From NCBI RefSeq assembly GCF_031179285.1, contig NZ_JAPSHY010000003.1, positions 124,001 to 188,000 on the forward strand: a stretch of DNA of 64,000 nucleotides, read 5' to 3'. The DNA is from Microbacterium sp. (GTDB lineage Bacteria > Actinomycetota > Actinomycetes > Actinomycetales > Microbacteriaceae). Positions 28,121 through 38,263 of the stretch are shown one piece after another. A model generated the notes under the pieces. It saw nothing but the letters and a program-made list of their open reading frames with translations. It made no database searches and had not been told where the DNA came from. A program made the position numbers and the translations under genes. Within the stretch, counting starts at the first letter, position 1. Every line of letters begins with the position of its first letter.

Positions 28121-29887
28121 TCAGGAGATCGTCAGCAGCTGGTGGCCGGCCGCGACGGTCGACCCGGGGTCGGCGTTGATCGCGCCCACCGTTCCGTCCT
28201 TGTGTGCCTGCAGGGGCTGTTCCATCTTCATGGCCTCGAGCACGACGACGAGGTCGCCCTTGACGACCTGCTGCCCTTCCTCGACGGCGACCTTGACGAC
28301 GGTCGCCTGCATGGGCGACTTGACCGCATCGCCGGACGCCCCGGCGCTCGCGGTCGTGGCGTGGCTGCGACGCGACGGCGGGACCGCCGCCGGACGCCCG
28401 GCGGTGCCGGGAGCGGCAGCCACGCGGTCAGGAAGGCTGACCTCGAGCCGTTTGCCCGACACCTCGACGACGACGGTGTGGCGGCCTCCGCCGGCGCTCG
28501 GCGCCTCGAGCTCGCCGTCCCACGCCGGGATGTCGTTGACGAACTCGGTCTCGATCCAGCGTGTGTATATGCCGAACTCGCCGCCCTCCGCGGTGAACGC
28601 GGGGTCACGAACCACCTTGCGGTGGAAGGGCAGCACGGTCGGCAGACCGGCGACCTCAAATTCGTCGAGCGCGCGGCGGGCGCGCTCCAGCGCCTCCTCG
28701 CGATCGCGACCGGTCACGATGATCTTCGCGAGGAGCGAGTCGAAAGCACCGGAGACGGAGTCGCCGGCCGTGACACCGGAGTCGAGCCGGATCCCCGGAC
28801 CGCCGAAGGTCTTGAAGACGTGGATCGGGCCGGGCTGCGGAAGGAATCCTCGGCCGGGGTCTTCGCCGTTGATGCGGAACTCGATCGAGTGTCCCGTCGG
28901 CTGCGGGTCGTCATAGTCGATGGTGCCGCCGGCAGCGATGCGGAACTGCTCGCGGACGAGGTCGATGCCGGTGACCTCCTCGGACACCGGGTGCTCCACC
29001 TGCAGTCGGGTGTTCACTTCGAGGAACGACACCGTCCCATCTGCGCCGATGAGGAACTCGCAGGTGCCGGCGCCGACGTATCCGACCTCTTTGAGAATGG
29101 CCTTCGACGACTCGTAGAGCTGCCGGTTCTGCTCGGCGGTGAGGAACGGCGCCGGCGCCTCCTCCACCAGCTTCTGATGACGACGCTGCAGCGAGCAGTC
29201 GCGCGTCGAGACGACGACGACGTTGCCGGCGGCATCCGCGAGGCACTGCGTCTCGACGTGCCGCGGCTTGTCGAGGTACTTCTCCACGAAGCATTCACCA
29301 CGACCGAACGCGGCGACGGCCTCGCGGGTGGCCGATTCGAACAGCTCCGCCACCTCGCCGAGTTCACGGGCGACCTTCAGGCCGCGACCGCCGCCGCCGT
29401 AGGCGGCCTTGATGGCGATGGGAAGGCCGAACTCCTCTGCGAAGGCGATGACCTCGTCGGCGGATTCGACCGGGCCGGGGGTGCCCGGGGCGAGAGGGGC
29501 GCCGACCTTCTCGGCGACGTGACGGGCGGTGACCTTGTCTCCCAGTGCCTCGATCGCCTCGGGCGACGGACCGATCCACACCATGCCTGCGCCGATCACG
29601 GCGCGGGCGAACTGGGCGTTCTCCGCCAGGAAGCCGTATCCCGGGTGCACGGCGTCGGCGCCGGAGCGTCGCGCGATCGACAGGATCTTCTCGATCTGCA
29701 GGTATGTCTCCGCGCTGGTCGAGCCGTCGAGCGCATAGGCCTCATCCGCGAGGCGGGCGTGCATGGCATCTCGGTCCTGGTCGGCGTAGACCGCGACCGA
29801 AGCGATCCCGGAATCACGGGCGGCGCGGATGATGCGTACGGCGATCTCGCCGCGGTTGGCGACGAGCACCTTGGCGATAGCAGGCAT
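28121..29887 (-). CDS. acyl-CoA carboxylase alpha subunit (biotin carboxylase + BCCP)
   Basis: [29 protein letters not shown] biotinylation motif. Confidence 0.93.
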   Translation of the reverse strand: MPAIAKVLVANRGEIAVRIIRAARDSGIASVAVYADQDRDAMHARLADEAYALDGSTSAETYLQIEKILSIARRSGADAVHPGYGFLAENAQFARAVIGAGMVWIGPSPEAIEALGDKVTARHVAEKVGAPLAPGTPGPVESADEVIAFAEEFGLPIAIKAAYGGGGRGLKVARELGEVAELFESATREAVAAFGRGECFVEKYLDKPRHVETQCLADAAGNVVVVSTRDCSLQRRHQKLVEEAPAPFLTAEQNRQLYESSKAILKEVGYVGAGTCEFLIGADGTVSFLEVNTRLQVEHPVSEEVTGIDLVREQFRIAAGGTIDYDDPQPTGHSIEFRINGEDPGRGFLPQPGPIHVFKTFGGPGIRLDSGVTAGDSVSGAFDSLLAKIIVTGRDREEALERARRALDEFEVAGLPTVLPFHRKVVRDPAFTAEGGEFGIYTRWIETEFVNDIPAWDGELEAPSAGGGRHTVVVEVSGKRLEVSLPDRVAAAPGTAGRPAAVPPSRRSHATTASAGASGDAVKSPMQATVVKVAVEEGQQVVKGDLVVVLEAMKMEQPLQAHKDGTVGAINADPGSTVAAGHQLLTIS

Positions 29888-29894
29888 GACTGTC

Positions 29895-29900
29895 AGCCTA
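29895..29900 (-). promoter_or_regulatory. putative -10 TAGGCT, leaderless architecture (7 nt)
   Basis: TAGGCT-gacagtc-ATG on - strand. Confidence 0.45.
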
Positions 29901-29965
29901 GCGAGAACGGTGCCGTTCCCTTTGACGGCTCCCCACAAGAAAGCAGGGAAAACGTGGATGGGACT

Positions 29966-30622
29966 CTACGACGGCTCGACCGTGGCCCACAGATCCGTCC
30001 AGGTGACGCCGAGCTGAGCGGCGAGGCGGCGAACGGTCGACAGTGACATCCCGACCACCGTCGACGGATCGCCGTCGACGCGCGTGATGAATGCGCCGCC
30101 GCGCGCGTCGACCGTGAAGGCCCCCGCCACGTGCAGGGGCTCGCCGGACGCGACGTAGGCGGCGATCTCGGCGTCGGTGAGGTCGTCCGCGAAGGTCACC
30201 GACGCCTCGGCCGTCTCGGTGGCCTCCCGGGGTTCGGCGCCGGGAGCGATGCGGTACACGGAGTGCCCGGAGTGCAGCACCCCCGTCATCCCGCGCATCT
30301 CATGCCACCGGCGGGTGGCCTCCGCCGGGGTGTACGGCTTGCCGTAGACGCGCCCGCCGATCGCGAACATCGAATCCCCGCCGATGACGATGCCGTCGAA
30401 TGCGGGTTCCTGGGCCGAGACCCGGCGGGCGACGTCGGCCGCCTTGGCGCGCGCCAGCAGGAGGACGAGCTCGGTCGGCGAGAGTTCCCCCCCGCGCTCG
30501 GCAGCGGCGCTGGCGGCGAGAGCGTCCTCGTCGACTCCCGGTGCGACGGTGAGTGGCTCGATCCCCGCCTGTCGCAGCAGCATGAGACGTGCGGGAGAGG
30601 TCGAGGCCAGGCAGACGCGCAT
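29966..30622 (-). CDS. maf: Maf family nucleoside-triphosphate pyrophosphatase
   Basis: CLASTSPARLMLLRQAGI; GGDSMFAIGGRVYGKP. Confidence 0.88.
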   Translation of the reverse strand: MRVCLASTSPARLMLLRQAGIEPLTVAPGVDEDALAASAAAERGGELSPTELVLLLARAKAADVARRVSAQEPAFDGIVIGGDSMFAIGGRVYGKPYTPAEATRRWHEMRGMTGVLHSGHSVYRIAPGAEPREATETAEASVTFADDLTDAEIAAYVASGEPLHVAGAFTVDARGGAFITRVDGDPSTVVGMSLSTVRRLAAQLGVTWTDLWATVEPS

Positions 30623-30629
30623 GCCGACC

Positions 30630-30635
30630 ACGCTA
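30630..30635 (-). promoter_or_regulatory. putative -10 TAGCGT, leaderless architecture for maf (7 nt)
   Basis: TAGCGT-ggtcggc-ATG on - strand. Confidence 0.4.
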
Positions 30636-30686
30636 CCCGGCGGCCGACCGGTCGGCGAAGAAGGCGAACCGTGGGATCCTGGAGAG

Positions 30687-31904
30687 ATGACTTCCACCGC
30701 TCCCGGCCTGCTCGATCTGGACATCTCGGGGATCGCCCACGGCGGCACCTTCATCGCCAGGCACGAGGGCCGGGTGGTGTTCGTATCCGACGCGATCCCC
30801 GGCGAGCGGGTCCGCGCTCGCCTCGTGGATGCTGCCGGCGACCCCGGAGCCGACAAGCGGAGCTTCTGGCGGGCGGAGACCGTCGAGGTGCTCGAGTCGT
30901 CGCCGCATCGGCGTCCGCATGTCTGGGCGGAGGCGGATGTGTCGCGGGACCCGGCTGCGCGCGCGGGGGGAGCGGACCTCGGGCACATCGACCTCGATCA
31001 TCAGCGAACGCTCAAGCGGCAGGTCCTGGCCGAGGCTCTCGACAAGTTCGCCGGGCCCGGTCTCGAAGCCCCGGTCGTCGAGGCGGTCGATGACGGCGAC
31101 GGCACCGGATGGCGAACCCGCATCTCGCTGCACGTCGACGCCGACGGTCTCATCGGGCCCTTCGCCGCCCGCAGTCACCGGGTCATCCCGGTCGCATCGC
31201 ACCCGCTGGCGAGGCCCCGCGTCGAGGCGGCGGCGCTCGCCGTGCGCAACCCCAAACCCGGCCGCGTCGACCTGGTGGAATCGGCCGATGGCGAGGTGCA
31301 CGTCATCCGCAATCCCGAACGCGGCCGGCGTCCCGCCTCCACGGAGATCCGCGAGCGCGTCGGAGAGCGGACCTTCCGGGTCGACGACACCGGATTCTGG
31401 CAGGTGCACCCGAATGCTGCCGCGACGCTCGACGCCGCCGTGCGCGGCATCCTCGAGGGGCGCGTCGACGCGGCATCCACCCACTACGACCTCTATGGCG
31501 GAGTCGGCCTCTTCGCCGCGACGCTGGCCGACCTCGGTGCCTCCGACATCGTCAGCGTCGAGTCGAGCGCGCGAGCGAGCGCCCACACGAGGGTGAACCT
31601 CGAGCCGCACGACGTGACCGCGGTGACGGCGCGCGTCGATCGTTACCTCGCCGGGCTCGACCCGTCCGCGTCCGCCGGGGTCGTCGTGCTCGACCCGCCA
31701 CGCGCCGGCGCCGGCCGAGCCGTCGTCGATGCCCTGCATGCGCTCTCGCCTGACGCGATCGCGTATGTCGCATGCGACCCGGTCGCCCTCGCCCGCGACC
31801 TCGGCACGTTCCGCGGTCACGGCTGGCAGGTCGAGCACATGCGAGCGTTCGATCTGTTCCCGCATTCGCACCACTTCGAGGTCGTCGCCCTCCTCACTCG
31901 CTGA
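30687..31904 (+). CDS. class I SAM-dependent RNA methyltransferase (TrmA/RumA-like)
   Basis: TRAM-like N-terminus (GIAHGGTFIARHEGRVVFVSDAIPGERVRARL), YDLYGGVGLFAATLAD, YVACDPVALARDL. Confidence 0.85.
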   Translation: MTSTAPGLLDLDISGIAHGGTFIARHEGRVVFVSDAIPGERVRARLVDAAGDPGADKRSFWRAETVEVLESSPHRRPHVWAEADVSRDPAARAGGADLGHIDLDHQRTLKRQVLAEALDKFAGPGLEAPVVEAVDDGDGTGWRTRISLHVDADGLIGPFAARSHRVIPVASHPLARPRVEAAALAVRNPKPGRVDLVESADGEVHVIRNPERGRRPASTEIRERVGERTFRVDDTGFWQVHPNAAATLDAAVRGILEGRVDAASTHYDLYGGVGLFAATLADLGASDIVSVESSARASAHTRVNLEPHDVTAVTARVDRYLAGLDPSASAGVVVLDPPRAGAGRAVVDALHALSPDAIAYVACDPVALARDLGTFRGHGWQVEHMRAFDLFPHSHHFEVVALLTR

Positions 31905-31922
31905 CCCGCCTCCGCGTCTGGG

Positions 31923-31928
31923 TAGGCT
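31923..31928 (+). promoter_or_regulatory. putative -10 TAGGCT, leaderless architecture
   Basis: TAGGCT-gggcgg-ATG(31935). Confidence 0.55.
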
Positions 31929-31934
31929 GGGCGG

Positions 31935-32597
31935 ATGAGCAGGGTCGCCCTCATCGATGATCACGAGTCCGTCCGCCTCGGCATCGAGGCGGCATGCGAG
32001 CGCGACGGCGCCGGAACCGTGGTCTTCTCGGGGAGCACCGTGGGCGGTTACCTCGAATGGCGCTCCGCATCCGGAGAAGCGCCGGCGGACGTCGTCGTGC
32101 TCGATCTGACGCTCGGCGACGGCACGACCGTCACCGAGAACGTGACCGCCCTCGTCCTCGACGGCGCGAGCGTGGTCATCCACAGCGTCGCCGATCGTCC
32201 GGCCGCCGTGCGCGAGGCGCTCTCCGCCGGCGCCGCGGGCGTGGTCAGCAAGTCCTCGGCGCTGGATGACGTGCTCGACGCCATCCGCACCGTCGCGCAG
32301 GGCGAGGCGCTGAACAACGTCGAATGGGCGAGTGCCGTCGAAGGTGATCGCGCATTCGCCGATGCACAGCTGTCGGTGCGCGAGCGCGAGGTGCTGCGCC
32401 TGTATGCCACCGGACTGCCGCTCAAGGTCGTCGCCGAACGTCTCGGAGTCGCCTACTCCACGGCGAAGGAGAACATCACTCGCATCCGCGTGAAGTACGT
32501 CGACGTCGGGCGTCCCGCTCCGACGAAGGTCGACCTGCTCCGGCGAGCAATGGAGGACGGGATCCTGGCCGCCGACGGGGCACCGAGTGCCGGCTGA
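31935..32597 (+). CDS. LuxR/NarL-type response regulator
   Basis: N-terminal receiver-like VALIDDHESVRLGIEAA; C-terminal HTH LSVREREVLRLYATGLPLKVVAERLGVAYSTAKENITRIRVKY. Confidence 0.85.
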   Translation: MSRVALIDDHESVRLGIEAACERDGAGTVVFSGSTVGGYLEWRSASGEAPADVVVLDLTLGDGTTVTENVTALVLDGASVVIHSVADRPAAVREALSAGAAGVVSKSSALDDVLDAIRTVAQGEALNNVEWASAVEGDRAFADAQLSVREREVLRLYATGLPLKVVAERLGVAYSTAKENITRIRVKYVDVGRPAPTKVDLLRRAMEDGILAADGAPSAG

Positions 32598-33822
32598 TCC
32601 TCTCAGCATCCGCCAGGCGTGGAGTCAGATCCCATCGCCCGGTGCTGCCGAGATCGAGTTCGAGCGCTTCACCGGGAAGCGGATGGAGCGGATTCTCGCG
32701 ACCGTGGTCGCGATCGGCTCCGCCGTCCTCGGCGCTCAGGCGCTGATCGCCGCACTCGGAACGATCTCGCAGATGGACGCGCCCCACGTCGTCGCCGTCG
32801 TCATCGTGTTCGTGCCCTTGCTCGTGATGCTCCTCGCGTGTCTCGCCGGCCGGGGCGTGAAGACGGCGTCCGGCGTGTTCGCGGTGGCGTATCTGGTCGC
32901 CCTCGCCGCCTGGCCCGTGGTCGTCGACCCGAGCGACAAGGGCGCCGACGCCCAGCCGTGGATCTTCTTCCTCGTCAACGTCGGCGTGGTCGCGGCGATG
33001 CTGGCGTTCCCGCTGCGCCTGCAGTTCGTCTGGGCCGTCGGGGTGCCGGTGGTCTACGGCTACGTGCGCCTCGTCCAGGGAGAGTTCTCGCGCGAATTCT
33101 GGGTGAAGACGGCTTTCGATTTCTCGTTCACGCTGATCCTCGGCATCGTGATCATCTCGCTCGGCTGGATGTTCCGCTCCGTCGCGGCCGGCGTCGACGA
33201 TGCCCGCGGCCGGGCGGTCGCCTCGTATGCCGCAGCGGCGGCCGCCGCAGCGGCGGAGGAGGAGCGGGTGACGATGGCGGCCCTGATGCACGACAGCGTG
33301 CTCGCCGCCCTCATCGCTGCCGAGAGGGCGGAGGGCGATCGCGCGCGAGACCTCGCCGTCGGCATGGCGAGAGAGGCCCTCACCAGACTCGCCAACACCG
33401 AGGCTGCGGTGGCTCAGGAGGGCAGCGACGACCCGGTCGGCGCCGCGCAGATCGTGGTGGAACTGCGCCGGGCGCTCTCGGAGCAGGGGGTGGATGCCAT
33501 CGTCGAGGAGCGCGGAGGAATCGGACTGATCCCCGGGCGGGCGGCGCGGGCCCTGGTGCTCGCCGCTCGGCAGGCGATCGGCAATTCGGTCGCGCACGCG
33601 CAGGGTCGTGGCCTTCACATCGTCGCCGAAGGGCGAGGTGACGAGGGCATCACCGTCACGATCGTCGACTCGGGTCCCGGCTTCGACGTCGATGCCATCG
33701 GCGAGGACCGCCTCGGCATCCGGGCGTCGATCCTGGCGCGCATGGCGGGTGTCGCCGGCACCGCCACCATCGAATCGGACGACAGCGGGACGACGGTCGT
33801 GCTGGGCTGGGAGCGGGGATGA
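32587..33822 (+). CDS. membrane sensor histidine kinase (HATPase-type)
   Basis: TM segments, H-box-like MHDSVLAALIAAE, N-box ARQAIGNSVAHAQG, G-box VDSGPGFDVDAIGEDRLGIRASI. Confidence 0.78.
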   Translation: MPADPLSIRQAWSQIPSPGAAEIEFERFTGKRMERILATVVAIGSAVLGAQALIAALGTISQMDAPHVVAVVIVFVPLLVMLLACLAGRGVKTASGVFAVAYLVALAAWPVVVDPSDKGADAQPWIFFLVNVGVVAAMLAFPLRLQFVWAVGVPVVYGYVRLVQGEFSREFWVKTAFDFSFTLILGIVIISLGWMFRSVAAGVDDARGRAVASYAAAAAAAAAEEERVTMAALMHDSVLAALIAAERAEGDRARDLAVGMAREALTRLANTEAAVAQEGSDDPVGAAQIVVELRRALSEQGVDAIVEERGGIGLIPGRAARALVLAARQAIGNSVAHAQGRGLHIVAEGRGDEGITVTIVDSGPGFDVDAIGEDRLGIRASILARMAGVAGTATIESDDSGTTVVLGWERG

Positions 33823-34829
33823 ACTGGACGGTGCGCAGCGTCGCCACCTCTCTCGCCGTCGGGTTCGCGATGTACTTCGCCGCCAGGGGCGTGTGGTGGA
33901 TCGAGCATCCCACCGCACCACTGCTGATGGTCGCCGCGATCGCCCTCTACCTCATCGTGGTGAACATCGCGATCCTGTGGGACTCGGCGTCGGACGTGAG
34001 GATGCCGTTGTGGTCGGCGCTGCTCGCGCTGGGGGCGAGCATGGCGATCCCGGTCTTCGTCACGCTGTCGCTCGACGCGACCTCGCTGACGGCGCCGTTC
34101 GCGACCTGGTACATCGGCGGACTGGGTCTGCTCGGGATCGTCTGCGTCGTGCGACGGCGCTTCCTCATCGGTTGGCTCATCCTGCTCGTGCTGGTCATCA
34201 CCTCGGCGAGCAGCCTCGGCCTGTTCGTCGCGCTCGATCTGGGCCTCGTCGGATCGATCATGTGGGTCGCGGTCGCACATCTGCTCGTGATGTTCTGGGA
34301 CCGCGCGGTGAGAGACACCGAGCGCCTCGCCGACATCCAGCAGGCGGTGTCCGCGTGGCACGCCACGCAGCAGGTGCGCCAACGAGAACGTCGAGTGCGC
34401 ACCCAGTTCGCGCTCGCCGTCGCCGGCCCCGTACTGAGCCGCACCGTGGCGTCGCGGGGCGCGCTGACCGAGGACGAACGGCAGGAGGCCCGGTTGGCCG
34501 AGGGGCGGCTTCGCGATGAGCTGCGAGGAGCGGACCTGCTCAACGACGCGGTGCGTGATGCGATCGCCGATGCACGTCGCCGCGGTATCGTCGTCACCGT
34601 CTTCGACGAGGGCGGGCTGGAGGATGTGGGCGAGGATCGGCGCACAGCCATCCGCGACGAACTCGCCGAAGTGCTGACCAGAGCCAGCGCCGGGCGTCTG
34701 ATCATCCGCGCGGCGCGGGATCCGCTCATCGCCGTCACCGTGGTGGGGCGGGCAGGATCCGGGCGCTCGAAGGATGACGACGACGTCGAACTCTGGCACG
34801 AGATCCCCCGGAGGGATCCTCGGGATTGA
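33819..34829 (+). CDS. membrane protein with degenerate kinase-like cytoplasmic domain
   Basis: Several TM segments then RVRTQFALAVAGPVLSRTVA...VTVFDEGGLEDVGEDRRTAIRDEL; overlaps HK stop by 4 nt. Confidence 0.65.
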   Translation: MNWTVRSVATSLAVGFAMYFAARGVWWIEHPTAPLLMVAAIALYLIVVNIAILWDSASDVRMPLWSALLALGASMAIPVFVTLSLDATSLTAPFATWYIGGLGLLGIVCVVRRRFLIGWLILLVLVITSASSLGLFVALDLGLVGSIMWVAVAHLLVMFWDRAVRDTERLADIQQAVSAWHATQQVRQRERRVRTQFALAVAGPVLSRTVASRGALTEDERQEARLAEGRLRDELRGADLLNDAVRDAIADARRRGIVVTVFDEGGLEDVGEDRRTAIRDELAEVLTRASAGRLIIRAARDPLIAVTVVGRAGSGRSKDDDDVELWHEIPRRDPRD

Positions 34830-34886
34830 CGGGCCCCGGCCGCGTCGGCCATCGGGGGTGCGGGAAGAGCTCGAGCCGATGGAGAA

Positions 34887-34919
34887 GGCGAGGGGCGGCG
34901 AATCCGCCTGCCCCTCGCC
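34887..34919 (+). terminator. GC-rich hairpin, 10-bp perfect stem
   Basis: GGCGAGGGGC ... GCCCCTCGCC. Confidence 0.6.
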
Positions 34920-34964
34920 GTGCGGCCAGTTACCCGAAAACTGTCCGCTGATGGCCGATCAGCG

Positions 34965-34984
34965 TCTGTCTACCCTGGGACAGA
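34965..34984 (+). promoter_or_regulatory. inverted repeat enclosing a -10-like TACCCT upstream of ROK gene
   Basis: TCTGTC-TACCCTGG-GACAGA. Confidence 0.4.
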
Positions 34985-35093
34985 GAGACCGGCCGAACGC
35001 GAAGCGTCTCCCTCAGTCTGTGCGGTCGCGAAGAGGTTGTCTGTAGGTATTTCGGGGGACACGGATGTGCCCCGGAAGGAGGAAGATGGGGGG

Positions 35094-36323
35094 ATGGGCA
35101 CGCGTCGCGGAACCAACCTTCCACGGATGGGCGACTTCAACCAGTCGGTGATCCTGGAGACGATCCGGCGCTCGGGCGAGGGTCTGAGCAGGACCGAGCT
35201 GGTCGCAGCCACCGGACTGTCCGCCCAGACGGTGACGAACATCACCCGGCGACTGCTCGATGATGGACTCATCGCCGAGGCGGGACGCACGATCAACGGA
35301 CCGGGAAAGCCCCGCATCACGCTGCGGCTGATCTCTCAGAGCCGCTTCTCGGTCGGTGTGCACCTGGACCCGTCGCTCATCACCCTGGTCCTGCTGGATC
35401 TCGCGGGCGACGTCGTCGGCCGGCTGGCGATCCATACACCGGACAGCGACCCCCACCGGGTGGTGGACTCGATGGCGCGCGCCATCGAGGAGCTCATCTC
35501 CTCCTCCGGGGTGGACCGCGCGCGGATAGCCGGTGTGGGGATCGCGGCCCCGGGTCCGCTCGATGCCGTGAAGGGAACGGTGATCGATCCGCCCAAGCTT
35601 CAGGGCTGGCACCGGGTGCCGTTGCGAGCGGTGCTCGCGGAGGCGGTCGAACTCCCGGTGGTCCTGGAGAAGGACACGACCGCCGCCGCCGTGGGTGAAC
35701 TGTGGAGGGGGCGGGGGTCTGCCCATGACTCCTTCGTGTTCGTGTACCTGGGGACGGGTGTGGGGGCAGCATTGGCACGCGGCGGCGATGTCGAGCGGGG
35801 GAGTTCGCGGAATCTCGGAGAGGTCGGCCACATCATGGTCGATCCCGACGGACCTTCCTGCGCCTGCGGCGCTCGGGGATGCGTCGAGGTCGTGTGCACC
35901 CCGCAGGCGATCGTCGAGGACGCCGAGCGCGCGGGCGTCCTGCGTGGCGATCCGCCGGTGAGTGACGAAGGAATCGACGCTCGCCTCGCGCGGCTCTGCG
36001 AGCTCGCCGCCGCGGGGGACGCGCCCGCGGCCGAAGTGCTTCGACAGGCAGCGATCCGGTTGTCCGTGATGATCGCAGCGCTCACGAACATGCTGGACGT
36101 CGATCGCGTCGTCCTCGGTGGTCCTTTCTGGGACCGGCTCGCGGCCGTGTACCTCCGGGAACTGCCGGAGCAGCTGGATCGCCGTAGCGTCACCCGTTCC
36201 GTGCACACGCTCGAGGTCGCGGGAACGGTGGTGGGGGAGGATGTCGCCGCCGTCGGAGCAGCGTGCGTCGTCCTCGACGCGGTGCTCACGCCGCGGGCGT
36301 CAGACCTGCTTCTGGGCGGTTGA
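35094..36323 (+). CDS. ROK family transcriptional regulator
   Basis: N-terminal wHTH (GLSRTELVAATGLSAQTVTNITRRLLDDGLI) and ROK motifs GTGVGAALARGG, CACGARGCVEVVC. Confidence 0.88.
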   Translation: MGTRRGTNLPRMGDFNQSVILETIRRSGEGLSRTELVAATGLSAQTVTNITRRLLDDGLIAEAGRTINGPGKPRITLRLISQSRFSVGVHLDPSLITLVLLDLAGDVVGRLAIHTPDSDPHRVVDSMARAIEELISSSGVDRARIAGVGIAAPGPLDAVKGTVIDPPKLQGWHRVPLRAVLAEAVELPVVLEKDTTAAAVGELWRGRGSAHDSFVFVYLGTGVGAALARGGDVERGSSRNLGEVGHIMVDPDGPSCACGARGCVEVVCTPQAIVEDAERAGVLRGDPPVSDEGIDARLARLCELAAAGDAPAAEVLRQAAIRLSVMIAALTNMLDVDRVVLGGPFWDRLAAVYLRELPEQLDRRSVTRSVHTLEVAGTVVGEDVAAVGAACVVLDAVLTPRASDLLLGG

Positions 36324-36362
36324 TCACCCGGACGGCACACCGCCGCGATCGCAACGACGGGA

Positions 36363-36602
36363 TCAGCCCGCGAAGCGGCCCCAGGGGATGTCGCGCCGCA
36401 GCGGCGCGCGCATCGGGCGCTGAGTGCGGATCCACGCGGAGACATGCGGCTCCTCCGCCACGGCATCCGCCGCCTCGCCCTCGTAGGCGTCGCTGATCAC
36501 GGCGATCAGGGCGGCCAGTTCTTCTTCGGTCGCCGAGCCGCGAAAGATCTCCACGGCGAGCGGTCCCTCCGCCGGCGTCGAGGGCGAATCGCTCCTGGTC
36601 AC
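36363..36602 (-). CDS. acyl-CoA carboxylase epsilon subunit
   Basis: Small ORF overlapping accD stop by 4 nt; [21 protein letters not shown]...W. Confidence 0.75.
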   Translation of the reverse strand: MTRSDSPSTPAEGPLAVEIFRGSATEEELAALIAVISDAYEGEAADAVAEEPHVSAWIRTQRPMRAPLRRDIPWGRFAG

Positions 36603-38188
36603 AGCGGGATGTTCCCGTGCTTCTTAGGTGGCAGCTCGGCCCGCTTGCCGCGCAGTGAGCGCAGCGCCTTGGCGATCGAGACGCGCGTGTTGGCGGGCTC
36701 GATGATGCCGTCGAGCTCGCCGCGCTCTGCGGCCAGGAAGGGAGACGCGACGTTGTAGGTGTACTCGTTCGCCAGACGGGTGCGGACCGCTGCGACGTCT
36801 TCGCCCGCTTCTTCGGCGCGCTTGATCTCGCCGCGATAGAGGATGTTCACCGCCCCTTGACCACCCATCACGGCGATCTCGGCCGTCGGCCAGGCGAGGT
36901 TCACGTCGGCGCCCAGCTGCTTCGAGCCCATCACGATGTAGGCGCCGCCGTATGCCTTGCGGAGGATCACCGTGACCAGCGGCACGGTCGCCTCGGCGTA
37001 TGCGTAGAGCAGCTTCGCGCCGCGGCGGATGACGCCGGTCCATTCCTGGTCGGTGCCGGGAAGGTATCCCGGCACATCGACGAGCGTCACGATCGGGATC
37101 GAGAAGGCGTCGCAGAAGCGCACGAAGCGGCTGGCCTTCTCGCCGGCTTCGATATTGAGCGTGCCGGCCATCTGCGACGGCTGGTTCGCGATGATGCCGA
37201 CCGAGCGGCCTTCGACGCGGCCGAAGCCGATGACGATGTTGGGGGCGAACAGCGGCTGCACCTCGGTGAACTCGCTGTCGTCGACGATGCGGGAGATCAC
37301 GCCCTTGATGTCGTACGGCTGGTTCGGGGAGTCGGGGATGATCGTGTTCAGCGACCGATCGGCATCCGTGGTCTCGAATTCGAAGCGCGATTCATAGGAC
37401 GGAAGCTCCGCCATGTTGTTGTCCGGCAGGTAACTCAGCAGCGTCCGCGCGTAGTCGATCGCGTCGTCCTCGTCTTCGGCGAGGTAGTGCGCGACCCCGG
37501 AGCGTGTGTTGTGCGTGTAGGCGCCGCCCAGCTCCTCCATGCCGACGTCCTCGCCGGTGACGGTCTTGATGACGTCAGGGCCGGTGACGAACATCTGGCT
37601 GGTCTTGTCGACCATGATGACGAAGTCGGTGAGGGCGGGAGAGTAGACCGCCCCGCCCGCGGCCGGGCCCATGATGATCGAGATCTGCGGGATGACGCCG
37701 GAGGCGCGGGTGTTCAGGCGGAAGATCTCGCCGTACTTGCCGAGGGCGACGACCCCCTCCTGGATGCGCGCTCCGCCGGAGTCGAGGATGCCGATGCACG
37801 GCATCCCGCCGGCCAGCGCGAACTCCATGATCTTGATGATCTTCTCGCCGGCGACTTCTCCCAGCGACCCGCCGAAGGTCGAGAAGTCCTGCGAGTAGAC
37901 GGCGACCGTGCGGCCGTGGATCGTGCCGACACCGGTGACGACCGAGTCGCCGTAGGGGCGGGAGCGATCCATCCCGAAGGCGGTCGTGCGGTGACGGACG
38001 TACTCGTCGAACTCGACGAAGCTGCCGGGGTCGACGAGCAGTTCGATACGCTCGCGAGCGGTCATCTTGCCCTTGGCGTGCTGCTTCTGCTTCGCCGTGG
38101 CCTCGGCGTCGACGACGGCCTCGGTGTAGCGAGCGCGAAGATCCGCGATCTTGCCGGCGGTGGTAAAGAGGTCGGGCTTGTCCGTCAC
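36599..38188 (-). CDS. acyl-CoA carboxylase beta (carboxyltransferase) subunit
   Basis: [52 protein letters not shown]. Confidence 0.93.
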   Translation of the reverse strand: MTDKPDLFTTAGKIADLRARYTEAVVDAEATAKQKQHAKGKMTARERIELLVDPGSFVEFDEYVRHRTTAFGMDRSRPYGDSVVTGVGTIHGRTVAVYSQDFSTFGGSLGEVAGEKIIKIMEFALAGGMPCIGILDSGGARIQEGVVALGKYGEIFRLNTRASGVIPQISIIMGPAAGGAVYSPALTDFVIMVDKTSQMFVTGPDVIKTVTGEDVGMEELGGAYTHNTRSGVAHYLAEDEDDAIDYARTLLSYLPDNNMAELPSYESRFEFETTDADRSLNTIIPDSPNQPYDIKGVISRIVDDSEFTEVQPLFAPNIVIGFGRVEGRSVGIIANQPSQMAGTLNIEAGEKASRFVRFCDAFSIPIVTLVDVPGYLPGTDQEWTGVIRRGAKLLYAYAEATVPLVTVILRKAYGGAYIVMGSKQLGADVNLAWPTAEIAVMGGQGAVNILYRGEIKRAEEAGEDVAAVRTRLANEYTYNVASPFLAAERGELDGIIEPANTRVSIAKALRSLRGKRAELPPKKHGNIPL

Positions 38189-38263
38189 GCATTCCACACT
38201 AGCGGCGGCGTGTGCGCCGACGTTGGATGCTCGCCACAACGGGTCGGCCGATCCTTTGGCGCT

